This document shows positions 40,019-51,200 of a DNA stretch of 64,000 nt, one piece after another (the first letter of the stretch is position 1; each line of letters starts with the position of its first letter). Where the stretch lies: assembly GCF_001889005.1 (NCBI RefSeq), contig NZ_CP018153.1, forward strand, positions 1,584,501-1,648,500. Reading direction: 5' to 3'. A program made the position numbers and the translations under genes. The notes under the pieces were generated by a model. It saw nothing but the letters and a program-made list of their open reading frames with translations. It did not search any database and was not told where the DNA came from. This stretch comes from Christiangramia salexigens. Its GTDB lineage: Bacteria > Bacteroidota > Bacteroidia > Flavobacteriales > Flavobacteriaceae.

Positions 40019-40687
40019 ATGAGTAATACCCTTATTGCACCTTCAGTGCTTGCAGCAGATTTCGGGAATCTGCAAAGAGATATCGAAATGGTAAATAACA
40101 GTGAAGCCGACTGGTTTCATATCGATATTATGGATGGTGTTTTTGTACCTAATATTTCTTACGGCATGCCGGTTCTTAAAGCGATAACACTACACGCTAA
40201 AAAGACTATCGATGTTCACCTGATGATCGTGGATCCGGATAGATATATTAAGGAATTCGCCAGGCTCGGTGCCGATATCCTCACAGTTCATTATGAAGCC
40301 TGTACACATTTACACAGAACTCTTCAAGCTATCAAAGCTGAGGGAATGAAAGCCGGAGTAGCGATCAATCCACATACCAGTGTAGATCTTTTGAAAGATG
40401 TGATCAATGATATCGACCTAGTACTTGTAATGAGTGTAAATCCAGGTTTTGGAGGTCAAAGTTTCATCGAAAATACTTTCAAGAAAGTTCAGCGTTTAAA
40501 GCAGATTATCGCAGAAAATAATGCGAAGACGATAATCGAAGTTGATGGAGGCGTTACCGATAAAAATGCCGCAGAACTTTCAGCCGCCGGTGCCGATGTT
40601 TTAGTTGCAGGAAGCTTCGTTTTCAAGGCAGAAGATCAGCCCGAAACCATTAAAAATCTTAAAAAAATTGCAAACTCAGCAGAATAA
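40019..40687 (+). CDS. rpe: Ribulose-phosphate 3-epimerase
   Basis: 222 aa from ATG 40019 (MSNTLIAPSVLAADFGNLQR). It interconverts D-ribulose 5-phosphate and D-xylulose 5-phosphate in the pentose phosphate pathway. TIM-barrel motifs with metal and substrate residues are visible: WFHIDIMDGVFVPNISYG, IDVHLMIVDPDRYI, VNPGFGGQSFI, IEVDGGVTDKNA and ADVLVAGSFVF. The 3' end overlaps the next gene. Confidence 0.96.
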   Translation: MSNTLIAPSVLAADFGNLQRDIEMVNNSEADWFHIDIMDGVFVPNISYGMPVLKAITLHAKKTIDVHLMIVDPDRYIKEFARLGADILTVHYEACTHLHRTLQAIKAEGMKAGVAINPHTSVDLLKDVINDIDLVLVMSVNPGFGGQSFIENTFKKVQRLKQIIAENNAKTIIEVDGGVTDKNAAELSAAGADVLVAGSFVFKAEDQPETIKNLKKIANSAE

Positions 40688-41657
40688 ATTTGACCTAATT
40701 ATTATAGGAGGCGGACCAATTGGGATCGCCTGTGCACTTGAAGCTAAGAAGAAAAACCTGTCTTATCTCATTTTGGAAAAAGGTTGCTTGGTAAATTCAC
40801 TATACCACTACCCTACCAATATGACCTTCTTCTCAACTTCAGAAAAACTGGAGCTGGATAATATTCCATTTATAAGTAATAATCCAAAACCGGGAAAACG
40901 CGAAGCTCTTGAGTATTACAGGAGGATAGCGACTAATAATAGGATCAATATCAATTTATTCGAAAAAGTTACAAAAGTAAGCAGCGACTCCGGGGATTAT
41001 CACAAGGTAACCACCGGGAAAGCTGAATATATTAGTGATAACGTGATAGTTGCCACAGGCTTCTATGATATTCCGAATTATCTTGAAGTGCCGGGCGAAG
41101 ATCTTCCAAAGGTTTCTCATTATTATAATGATCCGCATTATTACGCAACTCAAAAGACCTTAGTTGTAGGAGCAAGCAATTCTGCTGTAGATGCAGCGCT
41201 TGAAATATACAGAAAAGGTGGAGATGTCACGATGATCGTTAGAAAACCTGAAATTGGTGAACGTGTAAAATACTGGGTAAGACCCGATATTATTAACAGG
41301 ATCGAGGAAGGCAGTATTAAAGCCTATTTCAATTCCAGCCTTAAAGAAATTAGAGATACCGAAGTTGTTATTGATACTCCGGAGGGTGAGGATGTTCTGG
41401 ATAACGATTTTGTACTGTTGTTAACCGGATACCGTCCCAATTTCGAATTTTTAAAAAATATGGGGATCGACCTTTCTGAAGACGGTAGAAAAATTCCGGA
41501 ATATAATGAAGACACCATGGAAACCAATGTACCGGGCATTTTCCTGGCTGGAGTGATCTGTGGCGGCGTAGAAACCCACAAATGGTTCATTGAAAACTCC
41601 AGGATCCATGCAAAATTAATTATGGACCATATCAGCTCAAAAACAAAAGTTTCCTGA
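40668..41657 (+). CDS. ypdA: YpdA-family FAD/NADPH-dependent bacillithiol disulfide reductase-like protein
   Basis: About 329 aa. The start is uncertain: no ATG precedes the FAD motif, and TTG 40668 (MQTQQNKFDLIIIGGGPIG) is the closest candidate, with TTG 40605 further upstream. Either start lies inside rpe, so translation is probably coupled. It has an N-terminal FAD site (DLIIIGGGPIGIACALEAKK), an NADPH site (TLVVGASNSAVDAALEIYRK) and a C-terminal GIFLAGVICGG. It lacks a CxxC redox motif, as in YpdA (Bdr), which reduces oxidised bacillithiol in Firmicutes. Whether this organism makes bacillithiol cannot be seen here. Confidence 0.85.
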   Translation: MQTQQNKFDLIIIGGGPIGIACALEAKKKNLSYLILEKGCLVNSLYHYPTNMTFFSTSEKLELDNIPFISNNPKPGKREALEYYRRIATNNRININLFEKVTKVSSDSGDYHKVTTGKAEYISDNVIVATGFYDIPNYLEVPGEDLPKVSHYYNDPHYYATQKTLVVGASNSAVDAALEIYRKGGDVTMIVRKPEIGERVKYWVRPDIINRIEEGSIKAYFNSSLKEIRDTEVVIDTPEGEDVLDNDFVLLLTGYRPNFEFLKNMGIDLSEDGRKIPEYNEDTMETNVPGIFLAGVICGGVETHKWFIENSRIHAKLIMDHISSKTKVS

Positions 41658-41663
41658 TATAAA

Positions 41664-41706
41664 TAAAAAAAGCACATTTAAATATGATTTTAAATGTGCT
41701 TTAATT
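41664..41706. terminator. Bidirectional terminator between ypdA-like gene and the convergent hypothetical gene
   Basis: Perfect 12-bp stem AGCACATTTAAA (41671-41682) / TTTAAATGTGCT (41689-41700), flanked by an A-run on the left and a short T-run on the right, so it can serve both strands. Confidence 0.8.
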
Positions 41707-41723
41707 GCCGGGAGGCTTCAAAA

Positions 41724-42086
41724 TTATTCCATTACTACAACAGAATTTGATCCAATAACTTGTTGTCTGCCTAAAAGTCTACCATAAAATTCCAGGTCTT
41801 CATGATTATTCTTAAATGAATGATCTACCTTTTTCACTGTTTCATCCAACGGAAAAGTATAGATCTCAATCTCGGGATATCTGTCAAATTCATCGGTCTT
41901 ACTCATCCCTACTTCTATCGTCTTGTCTTCTTTATTATATACTACAAATTCAGCCAGGAAATTGTGTCGTATTAGATCTATACAATCCTGTGATAATTTA
42001 TCACACTCTTTACATTCGGAAATATAGTTTCTTACCAATTCCTGTATAGAATTTCTAAGCTGGTTTGAATTAAAATAAGCTGCCAT
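41724..42086 (-). CDS. Conserved-looking hypothetical protein, 120 aa
   Basis: Not recognised. The protein is soluble with no signal peptide or membrane segment. The N-terminal half is helical and Cys-containing (NYISECKECDKLSQDC, a CxxC with a third Cys seven residues on). The C-terminal half looks like beta strands (FVVYNKEDKTIEVGM, PEIEIYTFPLDETV, GRQQVIGSNSVVVME). The start MAAYFNSNQL has ATG at 42086, and a bidirectional terminator lies downstream. The coding quality (no rare codons, sensible composition) supports a real gene. No function is assigned. Confidence 0.75.
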   Translation of the reverse strand: MAAYFNSNQLRNSIQELVRNYISECKECDKLSQDCIDLIRHNFLAEFVVYNKEDKTIEVGMSKTDEFDRYPEIEIYTFPLDETVKKVDHSFKNNHEDLEFYGRLLGRQQVIGSNSVVVME

Positions 42087-42225
42087 AATGGTTAGGTTTT
42101 AAGTCTGTAGGGTTAAATTTAGAGCTTAAGTTAAGTGAAAAAAACTAATTATAAGACATTTAACGTCCAGGCTTAAAAAAACTAAAAAATTTAAACTCAA
42201 TAGTCACAAATTTAATTCGAGCTTA

Positions 42226-42260
42226 AGAAAAAAGGCTCTGCAAACTGCGGAGCCTTTTTA
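42226..42260 (-). terminator. Rho-independent terminator of the MBG-repeat adhesin gene
   Basis: Read on the minus strand: AAAAAGGCTC ... GAGCCTTTTTT with a mixed loop and T-run, about 20 bp after the stop. Confidence 0.8.
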
Positions 42261-42281
42261 TTTCAGTCCAATTTCAAAATA

Positions 42282-45200
42282 TTACTTGATCAGGACCTGC
42301 TTTTCATAGGTACGGCCATTCCCAGTTACCAGTTTGCAGATATAGATTCCGCTCATCAGATTCTCACGGTTGAAACTAACCTGAACCAGCTCGTTGGCAT
42401 CTACTACCCCCGAATACAGACTTCTAACCAATCTACCGTTAAGATCATAGATTCTAAGATCTGCTCTAAGTCGATCTTTTAGACTGAATCTGATCTCAGT
42501 AGAATACAGAACCGGGTTGGGAGCGATTTCAAGAGTATTCAATATCTCATAAACCTGTTTATCTTCTTCTACTCTTATGGCTACAGGTTTTTCATTTTCC
42601 TCGGTGCCTTTACCCTTTGCTTTATGAATAACGATAGAGCCACCACCAATATAATCAGAAGATTCATTATATTCCTCGGCATCAGTTCCGGTTAACAAGT
42701 TATCATAAACCAGTTTATTTTGAGGTCCAGGGCTCCATATCCTAATTCGGAATTTATCATTATTTGCTTTCCCCTTGGCATCTCCATCAATTGCTATAAC
42801 TGTAAATTTAAACCCTGGATTTCCATTCAGTGTTCCTTCCCCTTTATAAGTTGCTTTATCTGGAGTCACAATCAAGCTCATCTCTGTATAAGAACTACTT
42901 TTAAAGTTTAAATTACCAGCCTTAAATTGGAACTCAGTATTACCATCAACTTGACTAGTGTTATTCTTTCCTGATTTATATTTTGCTACAAATCCGAAAT
43001 TAGCTTTACCAGATGCTTGAGGATCTAATTCATAAATATTTGGTCTTACAGCGCCAACTTTTGAATCTATCCATCCACCGCCGGTTACAAAACCACCACT
43101 TGGATCGTAAACAGGAAGGTAAGCTATGGATTCTGAACAACTATTTCCTGCAATAGCTTTAACCAGATAAACATCTACATCAAGGCCGTTCACAACCAAC
43201 GTTGCCTTACCACTAGTATTTGTTATACCCGTTCCTTTAAACACATCATTCATATAAAACGATACTAGTATCCCTGGAACATTTGGAGTTACAGTTGCGC
43301 TTAAATTTGCAACAGAACCTTTTTGAATAGGCGTACTACTGTCACTTGCATCAACAGTAATACCATCAATTGTAAATAGAACAGTATTATAAGTAATATC
43401 GTAATTACTCAATATAACCTCCGGACCTAATTCTGCACTAATAATATAATCACCAACTTCTTCTCCTTCTACCCTGCTATATTCCGCACTTACACCATCA
43501 TCTTCCAAAAATCCACTTAAAACTCCTGTGAATTCCGGATCGTCCTGTCCACAAAATTTACTAAATACATTTGGCGTTACTGAAGCAGATTTGGTAGTAA
43601 TACTAAAGTCATCTCCGACAAAGGTTTCATTATAGTTAGAACCATAGGTATAGTCATTCTGAGTGATCGCATAAAGTCCTACACTCTCGCCCGCTACACG
43701 CAGTAGTGTACCACTGGCAACATCCGATCCCTGGATCACTCCAGAGGTTACAGAAGCTGTGTAAGCAGATGGATCTGAGTCTCCATAAATCTTAGTCTGA
43801 CCCGCATCAACGGTGATCGTAATATCTCGCTGGGTGATGCTAAAGTCATCTCCGACAAAGGTTTCATTATAGTTAGAACCATAGGTATAGTCATTCTGAG
43901 TGATCGCATAAAGTCCTACACTCTCGCCCGCTACACGCAGTAGTGTACCACTGGCAACATCCGATCCCTGGATCACTCCAGAGGTTACAGAAGCTGTGTA
44001 AGCAGATGGATCTGAGTCTCCATAAATCTTAGTCTGACCTGCATCAACGGTGATCGTAATATCTCGCTGGGTGATGCTAAAGTCATCTCCGACAAAGGTT
44101 TCATTATAGTTAGAACCATAGGTATAGTCATTCTGAGTGATCGCATAAAGTCCTACACTCTCGCCCGCTACACGCAGTAGTGTACCACTGGCAACATCCG
44201 ATCCCTGGATCACTCCAGAGGTTACAGAAGCTGTGTAAGCAGATGGATCTGAGTCTCCATAAATCTTAGTCTGACCTGCATCAACGGTGATCGTAATATC
44301 TCGCTGGGTGATGCTAAAGTCATCTCCGACAAAGGTTTCATTATAGTTAGAACCATAGGTATAGTCATTCTGAGTGATCGCATAAAGTCCTACACTCTCG
44401 CCCGCTACACGCAGTAGTGTACCACTGGCAACATCCGATCCCTGGATCACTCCAGAGGTTACAGAAGCTGTGTAAGCAGATGGATCTGAGTCTCCATAAA
44501 TCTTAGTCTGACCTGCATCAACGGTGATCGTAATATCTCGCTGGGTGATGCTAAAGTCATCTCCGACAAAGGTTTCATTATAGTTAGAACCATAGGTATA
44601 GTCATTCTGAGTGATCGCATAAAGTCCTACACTCTCGCCCGCTACACGCAGTAGTGTACCACTGGCAACATCCGATCCCTGGATCACTCCAGAGGTTACA
44701 GAAGCTGTGTAAGCAGATGGATCTGAGTCTCCATAAATCTTAGTCTGACCCGCATCAACGGTGATCGTAATATCTCGCTGGGTGATGCTAAAGTCATCTC
44801 CGACAAAGGTTTCATTATAGTTAGAACCATAGGTATAGTCATTCTGAGTGATCGCATAAAGTCCTACACTCTCGCCCGCTACACGCAGTAGTGTACCACT
44901 GGCAACATCCGATCCCTGGATCACTCCAGAGGTTACAGAAGCTGTGTAAGCAGATGGATCTGAGTCTCCATAAATCTTAGTCTGACCTGCATCAACGGTG
45001 ATCGTAATATCTCGCTGGGTGATGCTAAAGTCATCTCCGACAAAGGTTTCATTATAGTTAGAACCATAGGTATAGTCATTCTGAGTGATCGCATAAAGTC
45101 CTACACTCTCGCCCGCTACACGCAGTAGTGTACCACTGGCAACATCCGATCCCTGGATCACTCCAGAGGTTACAGAAGCTGTGTAAGCAGATGGATCTGA

Positions 45201-48200
45201 GTCTCCATAAATCTTAGTCTGACCCGCATCAACGGTGATCGTAATATCTCGCTGGGTGATGCTAAAGTCATCTCCGACAAAGGTTTCATTATAGTTAGAA
45301 CCATAGGTATAGTCATTCTGAGTGATCGCATAAAGTCCTACACTCTCGCCCGCTACACGCAGTAGTGTACCACTGGCAACATCCGATCCCTGGATCACTC
45401 CAGAGGTTACAGAAGCTGTGTAAGCAGATGGATCTGAGTCTCCATAAATCTTAGTCTGACCCGCATCAACGGTGATCGTAATATCTCGCTGGGTGATGCT
45501 AAAGTCATCTCCGACAAAGGTTTCATTATAGTTAGAACCATAGGTATAGTCATTCTGAGTGATCGCATAAAGTCCTACACTCTCGCCCGCTACACGCAGT
45601 AGTGTACCACTGGCAACATCCGATCCCTGGATCACTCCAGAGGTTACAGAAGCTGTGTAAGCAGATGGATCTGAGTCTCCATAAATCTTAGTCTGACCTG
45701 CATCAACGGTGATCGTAATATCTCGCTGGGTGATGCTAAAGTCATCTCCGACAAAGGTTTCATTATAGTTAGAACCATAGGTATAGTCATTCTGAGTGAT
45801 CGCATAAAGTCCTACACTCTCGCCCGCTACACGCAGTAGTGTACCACTGGCAACATCCGATCCCTGGATCACTCCAGAGGTTACAGAAGCTGTGTAAGCA
45901 GATGGATCTGAGTCTCCATAAATCTTAGTCTGACCCGCATCAACGGTGATCGTAATATCTCGCTGGGTGATGCTAAAGTCATCTCCGACAAAGGTTTCAT
46001 TATAGTTAGAACCATAGGTATAGTCATTCTGAGTGATCGCATAAAGTCCTACACTCTCGCCCGCTACACGCAGTAGTGTACCACTGGCAACATCCGATCC
46101 CTGGATCACTCCAGAGGTTACAGAAGCTGTGTAAGCAGATGGATCTGAGTCTCCATAAATCTTAGTCTGACCTGCATCAACGGTGATCGTAATATCTCGC
46201 TGGGTGATGCTAAAGTCATCTCCGACAAAGGTTTCATTATAGTTAGAACCATAGGTATAGTCATTCTGAGTGATCGCATAAAGTCCTACACTCTCGCCCG
46301 CTACACGCAGTAGTGTACCACTGGCAACATCCGATCCCTGGATCACTCCAGAGGTTACAGAAGCTGTGTAAGCAGATGGATCTGAGTCTCCATAAATCTT
46401 AGTCTGACCCGCATCAACGGTGATCGTAATATCTCGCTGGGTGATGCTAAAGTCATCTCCGACAAAGGTTTCATTATAGTTAGAACCATAGGTATAGTCA
46501 TTCTGAGTGATCGCATAAAGTCCTACACTCTCGCCCGCTACACGCAGTAGTGTACCACTGGCAACATCCGATCCCTGGATCACTCCAGAGGTTACAGAAG
46601 CTGTGTAAGCAGATGGATCTGAGTCTCCATAAATCTTAGTCTGACCTGCATCAACGGTGATCGTAATATCTCGCTGGGTGATGCTAAAGTCATCTCCGAC
46701 AAAGGTTTCATTATAGTTAGAACCATAGGTATAGTCATTCTGAGTGATCGCATAAAGTCCTACACTCTCGCCCGCTACACGCAGTAGTGTACCACTGGCA
46801 ACATCCGATCCCTGGATCACTCCAGAGGTTACAGAAGCTGTGTAAGCAGATGGATCTGAGTCTCCATAAATCTTAGTCTGACCCGCATCAACGGTGATCG
46901 TAATATCTCGCTGGGTGATGCTAAAGTCATCTCCGACAAAGGTTTCATTATAGTTAGAACCATAGGTATAGTCATTCTGAGTGATCGCATAAAGTCCTAC
47001 ACTCTCGCCCGCTGCACGCAGTAGTGTACCACTGGCAACATCCGATCCCTGGATCACTCCAGAGGTTACAGAAGCTGTGTAAGCAGATGGATCTGAGTCT
47101 CCATAAATCTTAGTCTGACCTGCATCAACGGTGATCGTAATATCTCGCTGGGTGATGCTAAAGTCATCTCCGACAAAGGTTTCATTATAGTTAGAACCAT
47201 AGGTATAGTCATTCTGAGTGATCGCATAAAGTCCTACACTCTCGCCCGCTACACGCAGTAGTGTACCACTGGCAACATCCGATCCCTGGATCACTCCAGA
47301 GGTTACAGAAGCTGTGTAAGCAGATGGATCTGAGTCTCCATAAATCTTAGTCTGACCCGCATCAACGGTGATCGTAATATCTCGCTGGGTGATGCTAAAG
47401 TCATCTCCGACAAAGGTTTCATTATAGTTAGAACCATAGGTATAGTCATTCTGAGTGATCGCATAAAGTCCTACACTCTCGCCCGCTACACGCAGTAGTG
47501 TACCACTGGCAACATCCGATCCCTGGATCACTCCAGAGGTTACAGAAGCTGTGTAAGCAGATGGATCTGAGTCTCCATAAATCTTAGTCTGACCTGCATC
47601 AACGGTGATCGTAATATCTCGCTGGGTGATGCTAAAGTCATCTCCGACAAAGGTTTCATTATAGTTAGAACCATAGGTATAGTCATTCTGAGTGATCGCA
47701 TAAAGTCCTACACTCTCGCCCGCTACACGCAGTAGTGTACCACTGGCAACATCCGATCCCTGGATCACTCCAGAGGTTACAGAAGCTGTGTAAGCAGATG
47801 GATCTGAGTCTCCATAAATCTTAGTCTGACCCGCATCAACGGTGATCGTAATATCTCGCTGGGTGATGCTAAAGTCATCTCCGACAAAGGTTTCATTATA
47901 GTTAGAACCATAGGTATAGTCATTCTGAGTGATCGCATAAAGTCCTACACTCTCGCCCGCTACACGCAGTAGTGTACCACTGGCAACATCCGATCCCTGG
48001 ATCACTCCAGAGGTTACAGAAGCTGTGTAAGCAGATGGATCTGAGTCTCCATAAATCTTAGTCTGACCTGCATCAACGGTGATCGTAATATCTCGCTGGG
48101 TGATGCTAAAGTCATCTCCGACAAAGGTTTCATTATAGTTAGAACCATAGGTATAGTCATTCTGAGTGATCGCATAAAGTCCTACACTCTCGCCCGCTAC

Positions 48201-51200
48201 ACGCAGTAGTGTACCACTGGCAACATCCGATCCCTGGATCACTCCAGAGGTTACAGAAGCTGTGTAAGCAGATGGATCTGAGTCTCCATAAATCTTAGTC
48301 TGACCCGCATCAACGGTGATCGTAATATCTCGCTGGGTGATGCTAAAGTCATCTCCGACAAAGGTTTCATTATAGTTAGAACCATAGGTATAGTCATTCT
48401 GAGTGATCGCATAAAGTCCTACACTCTCGCCCGCTACACGCAGTAGTGTACCACTGGCAACATCCGATCCCTGGATCACTCCAGAGGTTACAGAAGCTGT
48501 GTAAGCAGATGGATCTGAGTCTCCATAAATCTTAGTCTGACCCGCATCAACGGTGATCGTAATATCTCGCTGGGTGATGCTAAAGTCATCTCCGACAAAG
48601 GTTTCATTATAGTTAGAACCATAGGTATAGTCATTCTGAGTGATCGCATAAAGTCCTACACTCTCGCCCGCTACACGCAGTAGTGTACCACTGGCAACAT
48701 CCGATCCCTGGATCACTCCAGAGGTTACAGAAGCTGTGTAAGCAGATGGATCTGAGTCTCCATAAATCTTAGTCTGACCTGCATCAACGGTGATCGTAAT
48801 ATCTCGCTGGGTGATGCTAAAGTCATCTCCGACAAAGGTTTCATTATAGTTAGAACCATAGGTATAGTCATTCTGAGTGATCGCATAAAGTCCTACACTC
48901 TCGCCCGCTACACGCAGTAGTGTACCACTGGCAACATCCGATCCCTGGATCACTCCAGAGGTTACAGAAGCTGTGTAAGCAGATGGATCTGAGTCTCCAT
49001 AAATCTTAGTCTGACCTGCATCAACGGTGATCGTAATATCTCGCTGGGTGATGCTAAAGTCATCTCCGACAAAGGTTTCATTATAGTTAGAACCATAGGT
49101 ATAGTCATTCTGAGTGATCGCATAAAGTCCTACACTCTCGCCCGCTACACGCAGTAGTGTACCACTGGCAACATCCGATCCCTGGATCACTCCAGAGGTT
49201 ACAGAAGCTGTGTAAGCAGATGGATCTGAGTCTCCATAAATCTTAGTCTGACCCGCATCAACGGTGATCGTAATATCTCGCTGGGTGATGCTAAAGTCAT
49301 CTCCGACAAAGGTTTCATTATAGTTAGAACCATAGGTATAGTCATTCTGAGTGATCGCATAAAGTCCTACACTCTCGCCCGCTACACGCAGTAGTGTACC
49401 ACTGGCAACATCCGATCCCTGGATCACTCCAGAGGTTACAGAAGCTGTGTAAGCAGATGGATCTGAGTCTCCATAAATCTTAGTCTGACCCGCATCAACG
49501 GTGATCGTAATATCTCGCTGGGTGATGCTAAAGTCATCTCCGACAAAGGTTTCATTATAGTTAGAACCATAGGTATAGTCATTCTGAGTGATCGCATAAA
49601 GTCCTACACTCTCGCCCGCTACACGCAGTAGTGTACCACTGGCAACATCCGATCCCTGGATCACTCCAGAGGTTACAGAAGCTGTGTAAGCAGATGGATC
49701 TGAGTCTCCATAAATCTTAGTCTGACCTGCATCAACGGTGATCGTAATATCTCGCTGGGTGATGCTAAAGTCATCTCCGACAAAGGTTTCATTATAGTTA
49801 GAACCATAGGTATAGTCATTCTGAGTGATCGCATAAAGTCCTACACTCTCGCCCGCTACACGCAGTAGTGTACCACTGGCAACATCCGATCCCTGGATCA
49901 CTCCAGAGGTTACAGAAGCTGTGTAAGCAGATGGATCTGAGTCTCCATAAATCTTAGTCTGACCCGCATCAACGGTGATCGTAATATCTCGCTGGGTGAT
50001 GCTAAAGTCATCTCCGACAAAGGTTTCATTATAGTTAGAACCATAGGTATAGTCATTCTGAGTGATCGCATAAAGTCCTACACTCTCGCCCGCTACACGC
50101 AGTAGTGTACCACTGGCAACATCCGATCCCTGGATCACTCCAGAGGTTACAGAAGCTGTGTAAGCAGATGGATCTGAATCTCCATAAATCTTAGTCTGAC
50201 CTGCATCAACGGTGATCGTAATATCTCGCTGGGTGATGCTAAAGTCATCTCCGACAAAGGTTTCATTATAGTTAGAACCATAGGTATAGTCATTCTGAGT
50301 GATCGCATAAAGTCCTACACTCTCGCCCGCTACACGCAGTAGTGTACCACTGGCAACATCCGATCCCTGGATCACTCCAGAGGTTACAGAAGCTGTGTAA
50401 GCAGATGGATCTGAATCTCCATAAATCTTAGTCTGACCTGCATCAACGGTGATCGTAATATCTCGCTGTTCAACTGCAAAGCTGCTGGTTTTTAGCGGAG
50501 TGAAGTCATAGTTATTATCAGTCGCTGATCCAATAGAGATGGTCGTGCTATAGGTGCCAACAGTATCATACTGGATATAATCCGTGCCTAAAGAAAAACC
50601 GGTATCATCCAGATCTGTGGCATTATCTCCTCCAACAAAACCACTATACGATACACTTACCGAAGGTGCTGCATCACCATAAGTGATATCAGCTGCATTG
50701 GCAGTTACCGCAAGAACTTTTTTCAAAACATCCAAAGTAACGCTCGTCCCATTTACACTATTATAATTATCTGTATCAGTTGGAGTATAGTCCACTGAAA
50801 GTAATTGTCCATTCCCGGCATCAAGTACAGTGCCCGTTAATGGAGAATAAACAAATGTACCAGCTACTGAAGCCGATGCATTTAATTGGGTACCGCTCAA
50901 GGCTGTTCCATATGTTATATCAGAAGGGTTATTCCAGGTGATAACAGGCGTGGCTTTTCCAATGATTAAAGAAACAGCTTGAGTACCTACACAAGAACCT
51001 GCATTGGTTATCGTCATTGTTCCTGCATATGTACCGGCAGGCGTACCAGCGGTTATATTTATTCCCGTTAAAGTACCTCCAACTCCAGAAAAACTAAAGG
51101 CTGTATTAGCCTGATCTGCTAAACCGGCATTATTTGCCGAATCGTCCCAATCTATCCTGTATGAATTAGGACTTCCGGTCGTACCTGAATAGGATAATGA

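Noticed and set aside
24000..41657. Genomic island in the housekeeping block
   Set aside because: Genes are core functions with normal order and composition. No integrase, transposase or attachment repeats were found.
43588..50467. CRISPR-like regular array
   Set aside because: Units are 237 bp with no spacers, lie inside one open frame and encode protein repeats.
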